64,000 nucleotides of DNA. Source: Kitagawia praeruptora (Eukaryota; Streptophyta; Magnoliopsida; Apiales; Apiaceae). Of this stretch, positions 22,756 through 33,863 are shown one piece after another. The position numbers and the translations under genes are program-made. Where the stretch lies: the NCBI GenBank assembly GCA_037693485.1, contig CM075348.1:37070501-37134500 (forward strand), read 5' to 3'. The notes below the pieces were generated by a model. It was not told the origin of the DNA. It worked only from the letters and a program-made list of their open reading frames with translations, and did not search any database. Each line of letters begins with the position of its first letter. Position 1 is the first letter of the stretch.

Positions 22756-24286
22756 TGATATTTCCCAGTTGTACACCACGAGATTGTAGAAGGGGGGGTT
22801 GAATACAATCTCAACAAAATTCTTTCGAATTGATGAGGTCTTGATAGATTGTTATAAAAACATAAACAAAACAAGATAAGTAGAATATCTAAAGCATATA
22901 CAACACACGATATAAAAAATCTCAGGTGGGTTGGCTTATCAGCTTGATCCACCTGATGGTTGTATTGAAGATAATTCTCTGCGTAATAATACACAGCTGC
23001 GGTTACACGGTTTAGTGTTTACAAGAAAACCTAAAGCTATCAGCCTTGTGATCAGTGTTTTCTTCTCTACTAAACTATGCTACTCGTACAGCTTATTTAA
23101 AATTATATGAAGACAAGTGAGTTACATGTAATGATACATTTTGACATAACTTGTCACACACACATACTCAAAGTGATTTCCATTTCTGGAATTATCTTGA
23201 AAGTCTTCTCTTCTTGATTTGGACAATCCCAGTAGGCTTTGAGACAGTGTATGTTTCTTTCTTCAAAAGTGACTAAGTTCTTGAGGTGACTTAGCTTCCA
23301 AGCCCACGTGATGCTTTCTGCACAAGATCATTTTGCTTTTGGATCTTTGTCTCTGAAAGTAGCTTTAGCAAAAGTGTTAATCCTTTTGAAAGTCAATAAG
23401 CCTTTCTGCTTATTGAGCTGTGCTAGAACTTCCCAGACATAACGACTGATCTTTATGCATTTGTCGAAATATCCTTTGAATCTTTCAGTAGGTGTGTAAT
23501 CATGTTGGAGGTTGCTTACACTCTTATTGTTGCCCTTGAAGTCGAGTAAATAGTGACTGATTTCACCTTTCACTTGGAAGAGTTTGAGCCTTCGAATATC
23601 TACAATTTGACTCCCTACTCGTAACATCCTCTGTGTAATTGATCACTGCCTAATCGTCACGGGTTGCAAAGTAATTATGGGTTTAATCTTCATTCGATAT
23701 GTTCCATTAGAGATCTCTGATATTATTGTGAAACAGGTTGAGTTCTCGAACAGATAAATCTTGAGTTCTCGAATGATGATTTATCGAATATCCTTCTGAG
23801 ATGACTTCTCGATTAGTACTTGATGTAGACTTCTCGAATAGAACAGTCTGAGTTCTCGAATTGGCACTTCTCAAATAGTTCATTTCACAGACTTCTCGAA
23901 TAGTTCTTTTTATAGACTTCTCGAATAGATCTTTTTAGAGACTTCTTGAATAGTTCAGTCTGACTTCTCGAACTAGGACTTCTCGATTAAAACCCTTTGA
24001 GTAGAGTTCTCGAATGACTTCTCGAACTCTTCTTTCCTTGATTTCTCGAACTTACTTGCATGGTTTTAGCAAACTCTCTTTTGATTACTGATATCTGACT
24101 TTTTCATCTCCAGGCTTGTTACTGAAATAAATCCTAACTTTATGCAGAGTTTCATCATTAAGATATTGCTATAGTTGATCTGCATTTTAGTTGGCTTCCT
24201 GATTTGTTCATCAGCTTCGATTCCTTGATTCATTTTCTGTCTTGTGGTATTTGTTATCATCATCCATATCCATGCATAACTCAACA
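22756..24286 (-). repeat. 5' LTR of the nested Sirevirus
   Basis: 1531 bp, pair of 4075-5605 with about 20 differences. Followed on the plus side by the second GAAGA target duplication (24287-24291). Confidence 0.95.
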
Positions 24287-24291
24287 GAAGA

Positions 24292-24583
24292 TGTAGCAAA
24301 GAGGCAGGGTCTGAAATTGAATTTTGCTTATCCAACATTTAAATATGTGTTTAATATGAAGCATCATCCATTAAACACGGATAAGGATTTGATGACCATG
24401 TTTGAGAGGTTAAATGAGAAGGAAGTGATTAACATTTGGGTTGGGACAGTTATCTATAAGACAGTTTTGAACTATAGGAGATCAAAAGAAAAAAACAAGA
24501 ATGTGGCTGTTTGTGATGAGGAAGAAGGGGATACAGAAACATGCCAACTACCTTCACTTGAAGAACTTGAGGATACTTCAGTG
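24292..24583 (+). pseudogene. MULE transposase-derived gene, segment 2
   Basis: Continues in frame from 4074 once the Sirevirus and one GAAGA copy are removed. Encodes a VAKRQGLKLNF...TFKYVFNMKHH segment and an acidic stretch ending EELEDTSV, typical of the N-terminal region of MuDR-type transposases. It ends at the insertion of the gag-only element at 24584, and the frame resumes at 26155 after the imperfect target duplication. No catalytic residues are present in this part. Confidence 0.7.
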
Positions 24584-26149
24584 TGTTGAGAATAATTCAA
24601 AATTAGTTTAATTGTTTTTGAAATATTGTTAATTAGTTTGTTAGTTATTTTTTTAAATAACTAATAGATAGGATAGATGCTAGGTTTTAGGAGTTTAGTT
24701 TGTTTTTTGTGTTTAAAACCACATGTAGGTTATTTGGAATTATCTCTATCAAGTATGCATCTCTTTTATTCTCCATGTTCTCCCTTTTCTTTTAGTAGTC
24801 TATAAATCTAACAGTGGTATCAAGAGCCTTAATGATCTTAACGGGCCTATGATAATTTGAGAGAAAATATAGCCATGACCTCAAACAACACATCAAATCT
24901 TTCTCCTCCAACTTTTAATGGTGAAAATGACCAAATATGGGCTGTGAAGATGAAAGCTCATTTGAGAGGTTTGGGTTTATGGAAGTGGGTTGAAAGTGAG
25001 ATGGTGATACAACCACTTGCCAACAATCCAACACTAAATCAAATCAGGGCTCACGAAGATTAAGTAAGCAAGGCTCCAAGGGCTTTATCAATAATTCATG
25101 TTGCTGTGTCGGAATCAATTTTCACAAGAATCATGACTTGTGAAACAGGAAAAGAAGCTTGGGATAAAGATTTGTATGAAGGTAATGCAAGAGCAAAGAA
25201 TATGCAAGTCTTAAATCTCAAAAGGGATTTTGAGATTTTAACCATGAAAGAAAAAGACAATATACAAGATTATTGTGATAAACTGATGGTTGTGGTCAAC
25301 AAAATACGGCTAATGGGAGAGGATCTACCCGATAGCAAAGTTGTTGAGAAGCTGTTTGTGAGTTTGCCTGAAAGATTTGAGGCTTTCATCTCTTGAAGAC
25401 TCAAAGGATATAAGTGAATTAAGTTTATCCGAGCTGATTAATTCTTTGCAAGCCCAAGAACAAAGAAGAACAATGAGAAGTAAGGAAACTGAAGATGCGG
25501 TTGAAGGAGCTTTTTTAGCCAAAACTTCAAAAGAGAGATTTAGATTTACTACATGTGGTCATTGCAAGAAGAACGGGCATGAAGAAAAGGATTGTTGGCA
25601 TAAAGGGAAACCTCAATGCTTTAAATGCAAAAAGTTTGGACATGTGCAAAAGTATTGTAGAAACAAAACGGAAGAAAGTGTCAACAAGACACAAGAAATT
25701 GACGAAGAACATTTGTTTTGATATTGGGGAGATGTGCTCCAATGTGTAAGTTGGTGAGAAGTGCATCAACATGAAATTGGTGAGAAGTGCATCAAGACAT
25801 GGAATTGGTGAGAAGTGCACCTAGAAGAAATTGTGGAGAGAAGTGCTCCACCAAAGATGATGTTGATGGGAAGTACATCAATGGTCCAACAAATTTTTAG
25901 AATTTTGAATTAAGAGGGAATGTTGAGAATAATTCAAAATTAATTTAATTGTTTTTGAAATATTGTTAATTAGTTTGTTAGTTGTTTTTTAAATAACTAA
26001 TAGATAGGATAGATGCTAGGTTTTAGGAGTTTAGTTTGTTTTTTGTGTTTAAGACCACATGTTGGTTATTTGGAATTATCTCTATCAAGTATGCATCTCT
26101 TTTATTCTCCATGTTCTCTCTTTTCTTTTAGTAGTCTATAAATATAACA
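24584..26149 (+). mobile_element. Small gag-only LTR retrotransposon (TR-GAG type)
   Basis: Two short LTRs (24584-24813, 230 bp; 25921-26149, 229 bp) with TGTTGAG...AACA ends, a tRNA-Met-type primer site TGGTATCAAGAGCC just after the first, and the purine tract AAGAGGGAA before the second. The interior (1.1 kb) encodes only a Gag with two zinc knuckles. Flanks are CAGTG (24579-24583) and CACTG (26150-26154), a 5-bp duplication with one mismatch. Non-autonomous elements with LTRs plus gag alone have been named TR-GAG in plants. About seven LTR differences (~3%) suggest it is older than the Sirevirus. Confidence 0.85.
24875..25721 (+). pseudogene. gag: Gag of the TR-GAG element, one stop and one frameshift
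   Basis: The ATG at 24875 begins MTSNNTSNLSPPTFNGENDQIW, a copia-type gag start. A TAA at 25061-25063 interrupts it; the same frame resumes and continues to 25396 (capsid region ending LFVSLPERFEAFIS). A frameshift near 25380 moves to the frame running to 25721, which has two CCHC knuckles, CGHCKKNGHEEKDC and CFKCKKFGHVQKYC. No protease, integrase or RT follows; the element ends 200 bp later. The 25735-25860 interval consists of degenerate ~30-bp repeats of a GAGAAGTGCATCA word. Confidence 0.85.
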
Positions 26150-26154
26150 CACTG

Positions 26155-26639
26155 AATGTTAGGCAACAAGTCAAAAAAGGTGTCATAATCAGAGAGCCAA
26201 CTGAAACCACTCAAAGTACCACTCATATTACCACTCAAACCAGGACAACAAAAGTGAAAAAACCCACAAAAATCACCTCTACCAAACAAAAACCTCCTCC
26301 TAAAAACAAGAGAATCAATCCTATTAACCTACCACCACCTCCTATATCACCAATCTTAACCTTACTTGAAGGTACATTTCAACTCACATGCAATTTACTG
26401 TTTGTAATGCATTATTCAGTACTAACTACTTATATATAGGAATCAAAAGAGTATGCATGGTTAAAATCTCAACAAGGCATCAAAATGCATTAGGCTGGAA
26501 GGATGATGATCTTTGTCCCAACATTATGAAGATGCTCAAGGTCATTAGCAAGGACACTATAAGTTGCAAAGCATATATGTCCAAGCCAGGGAATATGAAA
26601 TACATGAGGGTAAATCTCAATTTCCCTTGTCCTTAAATA
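26155..26639 (+). pseudogene. MULE transposase-derived gene, segment 3 with intron
   Basis: Continues in frame from 24583: a Thr/Lys/Pro-rich linker (TTQTRTTKVKKPTK..., PPPKNKRINP) to 26371. A likely intron (26372-26437, GTACAT...TATATAG) follows, and splicing keeps the frame into LGWKDDDLCPNIMKMLKVIS, which resembles the region just upstream of the SWIM zinc finger in MULE transposases. The DDE catalytic core, normally several hundred residues between these parts, is absent. A stop at the end of this segment (after NFPCP) precedes the SWIM remnant. This is an internally deleted and decayed transposase gene. Confidence 0.65.
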
Positions 26640-27215
26640 ATAAAGTTTGTTCTTGTGGGCATGGCAGATTTCAGGGGTCCCATGTAGGCATGCCATAAGG
26701 GCTATGGTTCATGCCAAGATTGATCCACACAATGTTGTTAGCACATGGTAATCTATCAGACATATAAACAGTCCTACAGTTTTCACATTAACCCCTTACC
26801 TGACAAGGAACAATGGCCTACATATGAAGATCTGCCTACAGTCATGCCACCTACATTGAAGAGAGGGATTGGGAGACCATGCAGAAACAGGAGAAGAGAG
26901 GAAGCAGAAGAACATAAGGGGAAAAGAGCAAAGACTGTGAAATGCACCAAGTGTGATTGTCTTGGTCACAATGCTAGGACTTGCATGGGAGGCCCAACTG
27001 AAAAGGAGAAGAAGGCAGCAGGTAGTGGACTAGTGGTTGTTAGATATCCCAGGGTTAGAGACCAGTCCAATGCAGCTAAAGCAGCCAAGGCAGCAGCCAA
27101 AGCAGCAACCCAACCATCTGAAATCAATGTTTCTCAGTTTCCTGGTTTAATTGTAGCCAAAATAGGGCTTTTTTTTAAGACTGGTTCAGTTGTACTACGT
27201 TTAAGATTGGTTTAA
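26640..27215 (+). pseudogene. MULE transposase-derived gene, segment 4 (SWIM and C-terminus)
   Basis: Shifting between frames recovers a degraded SWIM zinc finger (CSCG, then WQISGVPCRHAIRAM) near 26652-26710, followed by VHAKIDPHNVVSTW. A frameshift at about 26745 leads into YKQSYSFHINPLPD, WPTYEDLPTVMPP, a GRP-R-R basic stretch and a CCHC knuckle CTKCDCLGHNARTC. This order (SWIM, proline segment, basic GRP motif, knuckle) is that of the MuDR transposase C-terminus. At least two frameshifts are needed. The tail is alanine/lysine-rich and runs into the right TIR. Confidence 0.75.
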
Positions 27216-27365
27216 TTGTACTTAACAGTTGAATTAACTTTTGTTTAACGGAGTGCTACTAGATGGTTGAAGCCAAAAGTTTAGGTGTACTATTTGAAAG
27301 ACAAAAACATTGAATGGTACCATTTGGAAAAGCTAGAAGTACAATGATACCAAATAGAATTTTCC
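27215..27365 (+). repeat. Right TIR of the MULE
   Basis: Inverted partner of 3451-3600, ending CCAAATAGAATTTTCC and followed by the second TTAAAACTT. Confidence 0.85.
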
Positions 27366-27374
27366 TTAAAACTT

Positions 27375-27672
27375 TATATCATAGGTAAAGTAACTCAAAA
27401 ATTGACAATAGTACTAACTGATACCATAACGGTACTAAAGTATCCAAAACAAGTAAATCCGTAAATGTACCGGTGAATTAGATCACTATTCAGTATTCTT
27501 CTAGCATTAGATCACTATTCAGTATTCTTTTAGCAAGTTTTAAAATTGTTGTCTCGATCTCTCATCTGTCTTAAATAGTTAACCGATTACTCCTATGTAT
27601 TACCAAGTACCAACAATTCATATATTAATAACCCTACAGACCAAAGCAGACATCATAACCCTACAATTCATA
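27375..27672. other. Flanking sequence without genes
   Basis: Between the MULE and the Tat element. Contains a tandem duplication of a ~28-bp unit (GATCACTATTCAGTATTCTT twice, 27481-27535). No gene seen. Confidence 0.6.
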
Positions 27673-27677
27673 TCAAT

Positions 27678-28383
27678 TGTTGTGCCCAGAAATAAGCCTC
27701 GCCCAAACCAGGGCTTGGTAGCTCCAGTTATACTTAGGTCCATGAGGCCTCGTCTACATACAGGCCTCGCCCTCTTTAGGCCTCGCCCATTGATGGGCTT
27801 TACCCAGAGTTGACAATCAAGAGAGAATTTTCCTAGAAAGAATATAAGAAGATAAGGCCTCGCCTACGACCTCGCCTACGATTTCGGGAATTTCCTTACT
27901 AAGGGATCGCCCCTTTAGAAAGTCTGAGGGCTAACCCTATGACTAGTAACTCATTATGCCTGGCCTTAGGTGGGCATTGACTCTGATAATCTCGAGTCAA
28001 TAGCTTAACCGCCACGCTCCGAGAAAATAGTTGGGTTAGAAGGTCCATGAGGACTCTACTAAAGGCGGTGGCCCAATCTATTAGGGCTTTCCTAGATAAG
28101 GAAACCTAGCCCGTTTCGATAACTTGCTCCCCAAGAACTACATTTGGCTTGATCCCTATAAATAGGGTACGTAGGCACATTGTATGGCACGATGCAAACC
28201 CTTGCGAGAAAGAGAGAATTCGATATTCGATCTAAATTGCAATACATCTCAGCATACAATCTCAGCCAATCCCAAAATCACAAACCCTAACCCTAAACGT
28301 CTTACACCGCTCACCGTCATCAACCACCACCACAATTTCAGCAACCCTCCCCGAATTTGTTTTCCCAAATTCCTCCGTTAACA
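27678..28383 (+). repeat. 5' LTR of the Tat element
   Basis: TGTTGTGCCC...CCGTTAACA, 706 bp. The GCCTCGCC word recurs several times in U3. A palindromic TATA box lies near 28157. Confidence 0.95.
28157..28170 (+). promoter_or_regulatory. TATA box of the Tat LTR
   Basis: CCCTATAAATAGGG, a perfect palindrome; transcription of the element should start about 30 bp downstream. Because the box is symmetric, it could in principle serve either strand. Confidence 0.6.
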
Positions 28384-28385
28384 AG

Positions 28386-28403
28386 TGGCGCTAGAAGGAG
28401 GGG
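28386..28403 (+). other. Primer binding site of the Tat element
   Basis: TGGCGCTAGAAGGAGGGG, two bases after the LTR end. The matching tRNA was not determined. Confidence 0.7.
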
Positions 28404-28424
28404 CCTGACATCTTAGGAGGAAGG

Positions 28425-29996
28425 ATGTCTCATTCAAACCGAGAGCATGTTGATAATCGACGTATGGAAGAGGTTAGGACCAGGGAAAATCTGCCTCCGC
28501 CGCCACCAAGGAACTCTGTGGCAAGGAACTCTGTTGCAAGGAACTCTGTTACAAGGAATCCCGATCGCTCGGGGGGTTCGCAACGAAGATCGGTAACGCC
28601 TAGGGTACCTGATAGACGGCCGATTCCACGGTTGGGAGGAGATCCTCCTGTTCTGATGAGTAATACTGAGCTTTTTGACCAAATCGCCTACATGGGCAAT
28701 ACGATTACCCGAATGGGGGCAAGGATGGATGCAATGGAAAGAGAGAGGGAGTTCCTTTCTGGATCTCGTATAAATCGCGACGGGCGTCATCCACCAGTTG
28801 AGGAAAGAATGAATCTAAGGGAGAATCCTCACAATGGGAATTATCGAACACCTGGAGGAGGACAGCGTGCTGGGGGAGAGTCAATTATGACACAGCGACA
28901 TGATCCTCATAGAGAGATCCCTTATGAAAGAGATGTCCCAGTTGTGGAGGAAGGGGGAACGAATCGAAGGTTCCAGGCCATCACTCCTAGAGCCTTGACT
29001 TTTGGGGAACCTCATGTGGAGTTTCCACCTGAAAGGGGGGATGGACGGGACTCCCGAATTGAAGGACCTTTTGTTAGAGGACAGGGAATATCTGAGCATC
29101 AAAGACTTGAGGGTAGGCGTCGCCTTGATTATGAGGAATCGCTTTCTGGGTTAACGAGATTTGATGGAAGGGACCCAAACCATTATAGCATTGGGTATGG
29201 GGAGCGAAGAGCATATGCTAATATACTGGACCGTGCTGACAGGGGGCCCTTAGAGTCAAATTTGGAAAGAGATCCGGCGGTTTCCCGAGGGTATGTTGTG
29301 CCTCGTCTGGAAAACACCACTGTGGGGGATCGTTATCGATTTGAGGAGTTAATGAGCCACCAACGACAGGTTTTACCTCAGGAAGTTCCTCGGCGGAATC
29401 CTGGACTAGATGGGGTTGATTTGGATGCTTTACGGAGGTTATTGGCACAATCTGTGGATCAGGGGAGTGCTGTGTTTGAGCCGGCCCCATCTCCATTTTC
29501 GCTTGCTGTACGAGAAGCACCTCTCCCACCTTCCTTTCGAGGAGTTGGAGATCTAAGGTTTACAGGAAGTTCAGACCCAGCTGAGTATATCGCAAGATTC
29601 AATACAGAGATGGAACTTTATCAAGTTGAAGACTTGACAAAATGCAGGTTGCTTGCTTCCACTTTACGGGGGAATGCACATCAATGGTTTCAGAAGTTGG
29701 GACCGGCCTCCATCACCTCGTGGGAACAGATGCATAGAATGTTCCTGATCCAATTCCAGTCTTCCATTGTTTACGCTCCTCCTGTTACTACCTTAGCTAA
29801 TATAAAGCAAAAAGATGGGGAGACTCTCCAATCTTATTTTCGACGATTCAACGCGGAGGTGCCTACTGTTCGGGGGGCTTTAGATGAGACCATTAAGAAT
29901 TTCCTTATTGCTGGAGTGAGAGTAAATTCAGACTTCTGGAAGGAGCTTCAGCGGAAAGAACCTCCCACCCTCGCAGCGCTTTATTCACAGGCATAA
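28425..29996 (+). pseudogene. gag: Tat gag
   Basis: Starts with ATG at 28425, shortly after the PBS. The N-terminal ~370 residues are Arg/Pro-rich and low in order, with a triplicated NSVARNSVARNSVTRN stretch. A retrotransposon gag (capsid) domain occupies roughly residues 385-500, with FTGSSDPAEYIARFNTEM, LLASTLRGNAHQWFQKL and LQSYFRRFNAE. A TAA at 29994-29996 ends the frame after ALYSQA. The very next codons stay in the same frame and read into the Lys/Arg-rich linker and protease, so the stop looks like a single nonsense change within a gag-pol polyprotein. Confidence 0.88.
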
Positions 29997-32900
29997 CCAT
30001 TCAAAAGAGAAGAGGAAGCCTTGAAAAGGAGTGATTATTTGGATACCAGTCAAAGAGGGAAGCGTAAAGAAAGATCACCAAGTCCTAAGAATGATAAAAG
30101 GAAGACGAGAGGAGGCAATGTCAATATTGTTGAGACCAGGAGGGAAGAACGTTCGAGGTCACCTAGCCCGGAGCGTCGTTATCCACCTCCGTCGTTCTAT
30201 GCTCAGAAGAATCAGGGGTTTCCCCGGGACAGTATCTTTACACCTTTGGTAGCGTCTATTGATCATATTTATGAAGTTACAAAAGGAGAAGGTTTGTATA
30301 GTACACCTAGGCCGCTCTCGAAAAATGCGTCAAAGGATAAAAGAAGGTATTGTGCATATCACGAGTCTAGTGGACATGAGACTTATCAGTGTCGACATTT
30401 GAAGGAAGAGATTGAGTTGTTTATCAGGAATGGGAAATTGACCGAATGGGTGAAGGAAATACGAAAGCAGAAAGGTCCTGCTCCCCCAGGAGAGGAAAAC
30501 AAGAAAGGAGATCCTGACGATAAGGATAAGCCAGAACAGCAAGGAAAGATCCCATTCGTACGGGAAGCAAGTATTCATACGATTTTTGGTGGTCCACACA
30601 TCGGCGGAAATGGGAGGAATGCTATGGAGAGATACGCTCGAGAAGCTAAGCATCCTCCGCTTACTAATGTCAATCATTTATCAGAGAGGCCTCCGAAGAT
30701 GTTCAAAGGAGAGGACACCCAAATCATTTTTTCCGAGGAAGATGCAAGGTGGGTTCATCATCCACACAGTGACGCCTTAGTTGTTAATGTGAAGATCAGG
30801 TCTAGGAGTATTCATCGAGTGTTTATTGACAATGGGAGTTCTATAAACATCCTTTATTATGGAACTTATAAAAAGATGGGACTACTGGATAAGGAGATGA
30901 CTCAGGGGACCACTCATATATATGGTTTCACGGGAGATTCTGTTCGTGTTAGGGGCACTGTGAAGTTACCTCTCACTTTAGGAGAAGAGCCCTACTCTGC
31001 AACTCAGGTTTTTGAGTTTCTCGTGGTTGATCAGCTTACATGTTACAATGCATTGCTAGGACGGCTGGTTCTAAAGGAAATGAGGGTGGTAACGTCAATT
31101 TACCATTTGGCGATGAAGTTTCCTACGCCTGCAGGGATTGGATGCGTAAAAGGGTGTCAGTATGATTCTCGGGATTGCTATAATAAGATGATGAAGTCTT
31201 CTTCAAAGGGTAATCAAGGAGAGGAGATGCTGGATTTCAAAGAAGAAAGTGCTCAGGAAACCTTGAAATCTTTCGGACCTAAATCGTCGGGAAAGGCAGT
31301 TACTAGTATGGTGTATACAGTGGAATTCCTTGAGGATGACGCCTTGTCCAATTATGAGGAATTGGCCAAATCAAGCACACCGCTCTTTCTTTTGGAAGCA
31401 CCTCCCTCTCTGGGGGAAACCATGGAGATTATGATGGAAGATGTTGCAAAAGTATTAGAAGGCGAGGTTTCCTTCGAAGGGGGTACAACAGTTGGTTATA
31501 ATGAAAGAAGGTACTGCAATGCAAAGTGTAAAGTATTGATGATTGAGGCTTCCCCTCGTTCAGATGATCGAAACCAATATCAAGAAGGGATTGTCGAAGA
31601 CATTACTGATGAGGAAGAAGAACAAAGGAGTCTTAGAACAAAAAAGGGAAAATCCATAATGGATTATGAGGATATTCCAATGGTCAAATCTCCAGGAAAT
31701 GTGACAAAGGGTTCACCTCTTTTCGTGGGCGAGGTCGAATCTATACGAGAGGAGGGCGCATCTAGTGGGACAAAGGAAGTGGATTTCGACTTGGATCCTC
31801 GATTGCCAGAACTCAACAAGAAAATGGGTCCGGCCGAAGACACTGTACCCATTCTGGTGGCTGCGGATGATTGTTCTAAGGTTTTGTATATCGGAGGGAG
31901 GTTGGAGCCAAGCTTAAGGGCTAGCCTGGTTACCTTTTTGAAAGGTAATTTAGATGTTTTTGCTTGGAGTCATGATGATATGATAGGAATTGATCCAGAG
32001 GTGATGTGTCATCGCCTTAATATAGACCCTTCCAAGAAGGGAATTCGCCAGAAGAGATGTGTGGTTAGCGGCGAACGGGCTATGGCGTTGAAAGAGGAGG
32101 TTGATCGATTGCTGAGAGTTGGTCTTGTTAAAGAATCCTTTTATCCGGATTGGCTTGCGAATCCTGTTCTGGTAAAGAAGTCTAATGGGAAGTGGAGAGT
32201 TTGTATTGATTTTACTGACTTGAACAAAGATTGTAAGAAGGATAGTTTTCCCCTTCCTAAGATTGATCAATTGGTTGATGCTACCGCTGGGCATGCACTT
32301 CTTAGCTTCATGGACGCTTATTCAGGCTATAACCAGATACCGATGTATGGGCCTGATCAGGAGAACACTTCCTTTATCACTGATAGGGGATTGTACTGCT
32401 ATATCGGAATGCCTTTTGGTTTGATTAACGCGGGGGCAACTTATCAAAGGTTAGTGAATATGATGTTTAAGGATCAGATCGGGAAAACCATGGAGGTTTA
32501 TGTGGATGATATGCTGGTAAAGTCAAAGGAAGCGGGAGATCATATTCAACATTTGGATGAGATGTTTCAAATTCTCCGAAAGTTCCGCATGAAGCTTAAT
32601 CCTCAGAAGTGTGTATTTGGAGTAGAATCTGGGAAGTTTCTGGGGTTCATGGTTAATCATAGAGGAATAGAGGCAAATCCTGCAAAGATTCAGGCTCTTC
32701 TTGATATGAGGTCTCCACGAACTGTGAAGGAGGTGCAAAGTTTAACAGGGAGAGTTGCTGCATTGAATCGCTTTGTCTCCAAGTCTTCTGACAAGTGCAA
32801 AGAATTTTTCAAAGTCATTAAAGGTAGCAAGAAAAAGTTTGAATGGACATCTGAGTGCGAGGATGCTTTTCAAGCATTGAAGAACCATTTAGGATCTTCT

Positions 32901-33302
32901 CCAATGCTGTCCAAGCCTCATGAGGGGGAGACTCTTATTCTGTACTTGGCAGTTACGGAGTATTCTGTTAGTGGGGTTCTTGTGCGAGAGGAAGGTGACA
33001 TCCAACATCCTATCTATTATGTCAGCAAAAGGCTGTTGGATACGGAGACGAGGTATTCGAACATGGAAAAATTGGTATACGCTTTGATATTGGCTTCTCG
33101 AAAGTTACGAACTTACTTTCAAGCGCATAAAGTTGAGGTTCGAACAGCGTATCCTCTGAGGCAGATATTGCACAAGCCGGAAACTTCAGGTCGCATGCTA
33201 AAATGGGCGATTGAGTTAGGACAGTTTGATGTCGAGTATAAGCCAAGGAGCGCTATTAAGGGGCAAGCTCTGGCAGATTTCATTTTGGAGTTTCCTTTAT
33301 AG
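29997..33302 (+). pseudogene. pol: Tat pol: protease, reverse transcriptase, RNase H
   Basis: Same frame as gag, with no ATG at its beginning, so it depends on readthrough of the TAA at 29994. A zinc-knuckle-like CAYHESSGHETYQCRH is near residue 115. The protease carries FIDNGSSINILY; DNGSS in place of DTGSS is common in Tat elements. RT begins about GLVKESFYPDWLANPVLVKKSNGKWRVC in its fingers and carries MPFGLINAGATYQR and the catalytic YVDDMLVKSK. A Ty3-type RNase H follows (LYLAVTEYSVSGVLVRE, YYVSKRLLDTETRYS...). The frame stops at a TAG (33300-33302) in the linker before the second RNase H. Confidence 0.9.
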
Positions 33303-33863
33303 CGAGAGGGCGATATATTAGCTCTTATCCCTACCGCTCCACCACCGCCAATTGAAGAACGGTATAGCCCAACTCTTTGGTGGACTTTATATGTAGATGG
33401 TGCAGTGAATAATGGAGGGGCTGGAGCTGGAATTGTGTTAATTAGCCCTGAGGGACATCATCTGCGAAGCGCTATTCATTTTACCTTCCATGCCACGAAT
33501 AATGATGCTGAGTATGAAGCCTTGATTTCGGGTCTGAAGCTTGCCCACGAGATGAAAGTGGAGAATATAAACATTTTAAGCGATTCCATGTTGGTAGTAT
33601 ATCAAGTTAATGGGGGATTCCAAGCACGTGGACCTCGCACTGAATTATATATGAGGTGCACTCAGCAGTTAATGGGGTTATTTCGTGAGGCAAGGTTGGA
33701 GCAGTTGCCAAGAGATAGTAATGCGGAGGCTGATGCTTTAGCTAAGTTGGGATCTCAGGGGGAAGCTACGTTGTTGGGGGTAATTCCTTTGGAAGTTCAA
33801 AAGGAGCATAGTGTTCCCGAAGTAGGGTTAATGCAGGTAGAAGGACCTGCACCAGACACTTAG
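33303..33863 (+). pseudogene. Second (archaeal-type) RNase H of the Tat element
   Basis: In the same frame as RT. LYVDGAVNNGGAGAGIVLISPEG is followed by TNNDAEYEALISGLKLA, ILSDSMLVVYQVNG and SNAEADALAKLGS, giving the D-E-D-D set of an archaeal-like RNase H. A second RNase H of this type downstream of the Ty3 RNase H is a defining acquisition of the Tat clade. The domain is bordered by stops on both sides (33300-33302 and 33861-33863), both TAG and both in linkers. Confidence 0.85.

Larger units (their letters stand above)
4075..24286 (-). mobile_element. Full-length Sirevirus-type Ty1-copia retrotransposon, itself interrupted
   Basis: Two LTRs of identical length (1531 bp; 4075-5605 and 22756-24286) are flanked by the target duplication GAAGA (4070-4074, 24287-24291). 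Minus-strand order is LTR, PBS, gag, PR, IN, RT, RNase H, a long 3' non-coding/accessory region, PPT, LTR. Lineage assignment rests on RT/RNase H motifs (YVDDIIFGS, LTASRPDIMFATCLCARFQ) and on repeated polypurine tracts in the long 3' region, known features of Sireviruses (SIRE/Maximus). An Athila-like element (6765-14875) is inserted in the 3' region. About 20 differences between LTRs were counted by eye (~1.3%). Stops and frameshifts in gag and pol make this copy defective. Confidence 0.93.
3451..27365 (+). mobile_element. Mutator-like element (MULE) with nested retrotransposons
   Basis: The ends are inverted repeats of about 150 bp (left 3451-~3600, right ~27215-27365) starting GGGAAATTCCATTTGG. 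They are flanked by a perfect 9-bp target duplication TTAAAACTT at 3442-3450 and 27366-27374, the hallmark length of Mutator insertions. Once the two nested retroelements (4075-24286 and 24584-26149) are discounted, about 2.1 kb of MULE remains. It encodes fragments of a MuDR-type transposase but no DDE catalytic domain. The MULE is therefore an internally deleted, non-autonomous derivative that later served as a landing site for retrotransposons. Confidence 0.9.

Noticed and set aside
28283..28297. CCCTAACCCTAAA, similar to plant telomere repeat (also near 61230)
   Set aside because: Only two units, embedded within LTRs in matching positions; no array.
28184..28381. 65-codon ORF in the Tat LTR, repeated at 44641-44838
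   Set aside because: It lies in the R/U5 part of the LTR. Conservation between copies only reflects LTR identity, and the composition (Asn/Pro/His-rich) shows no domain.
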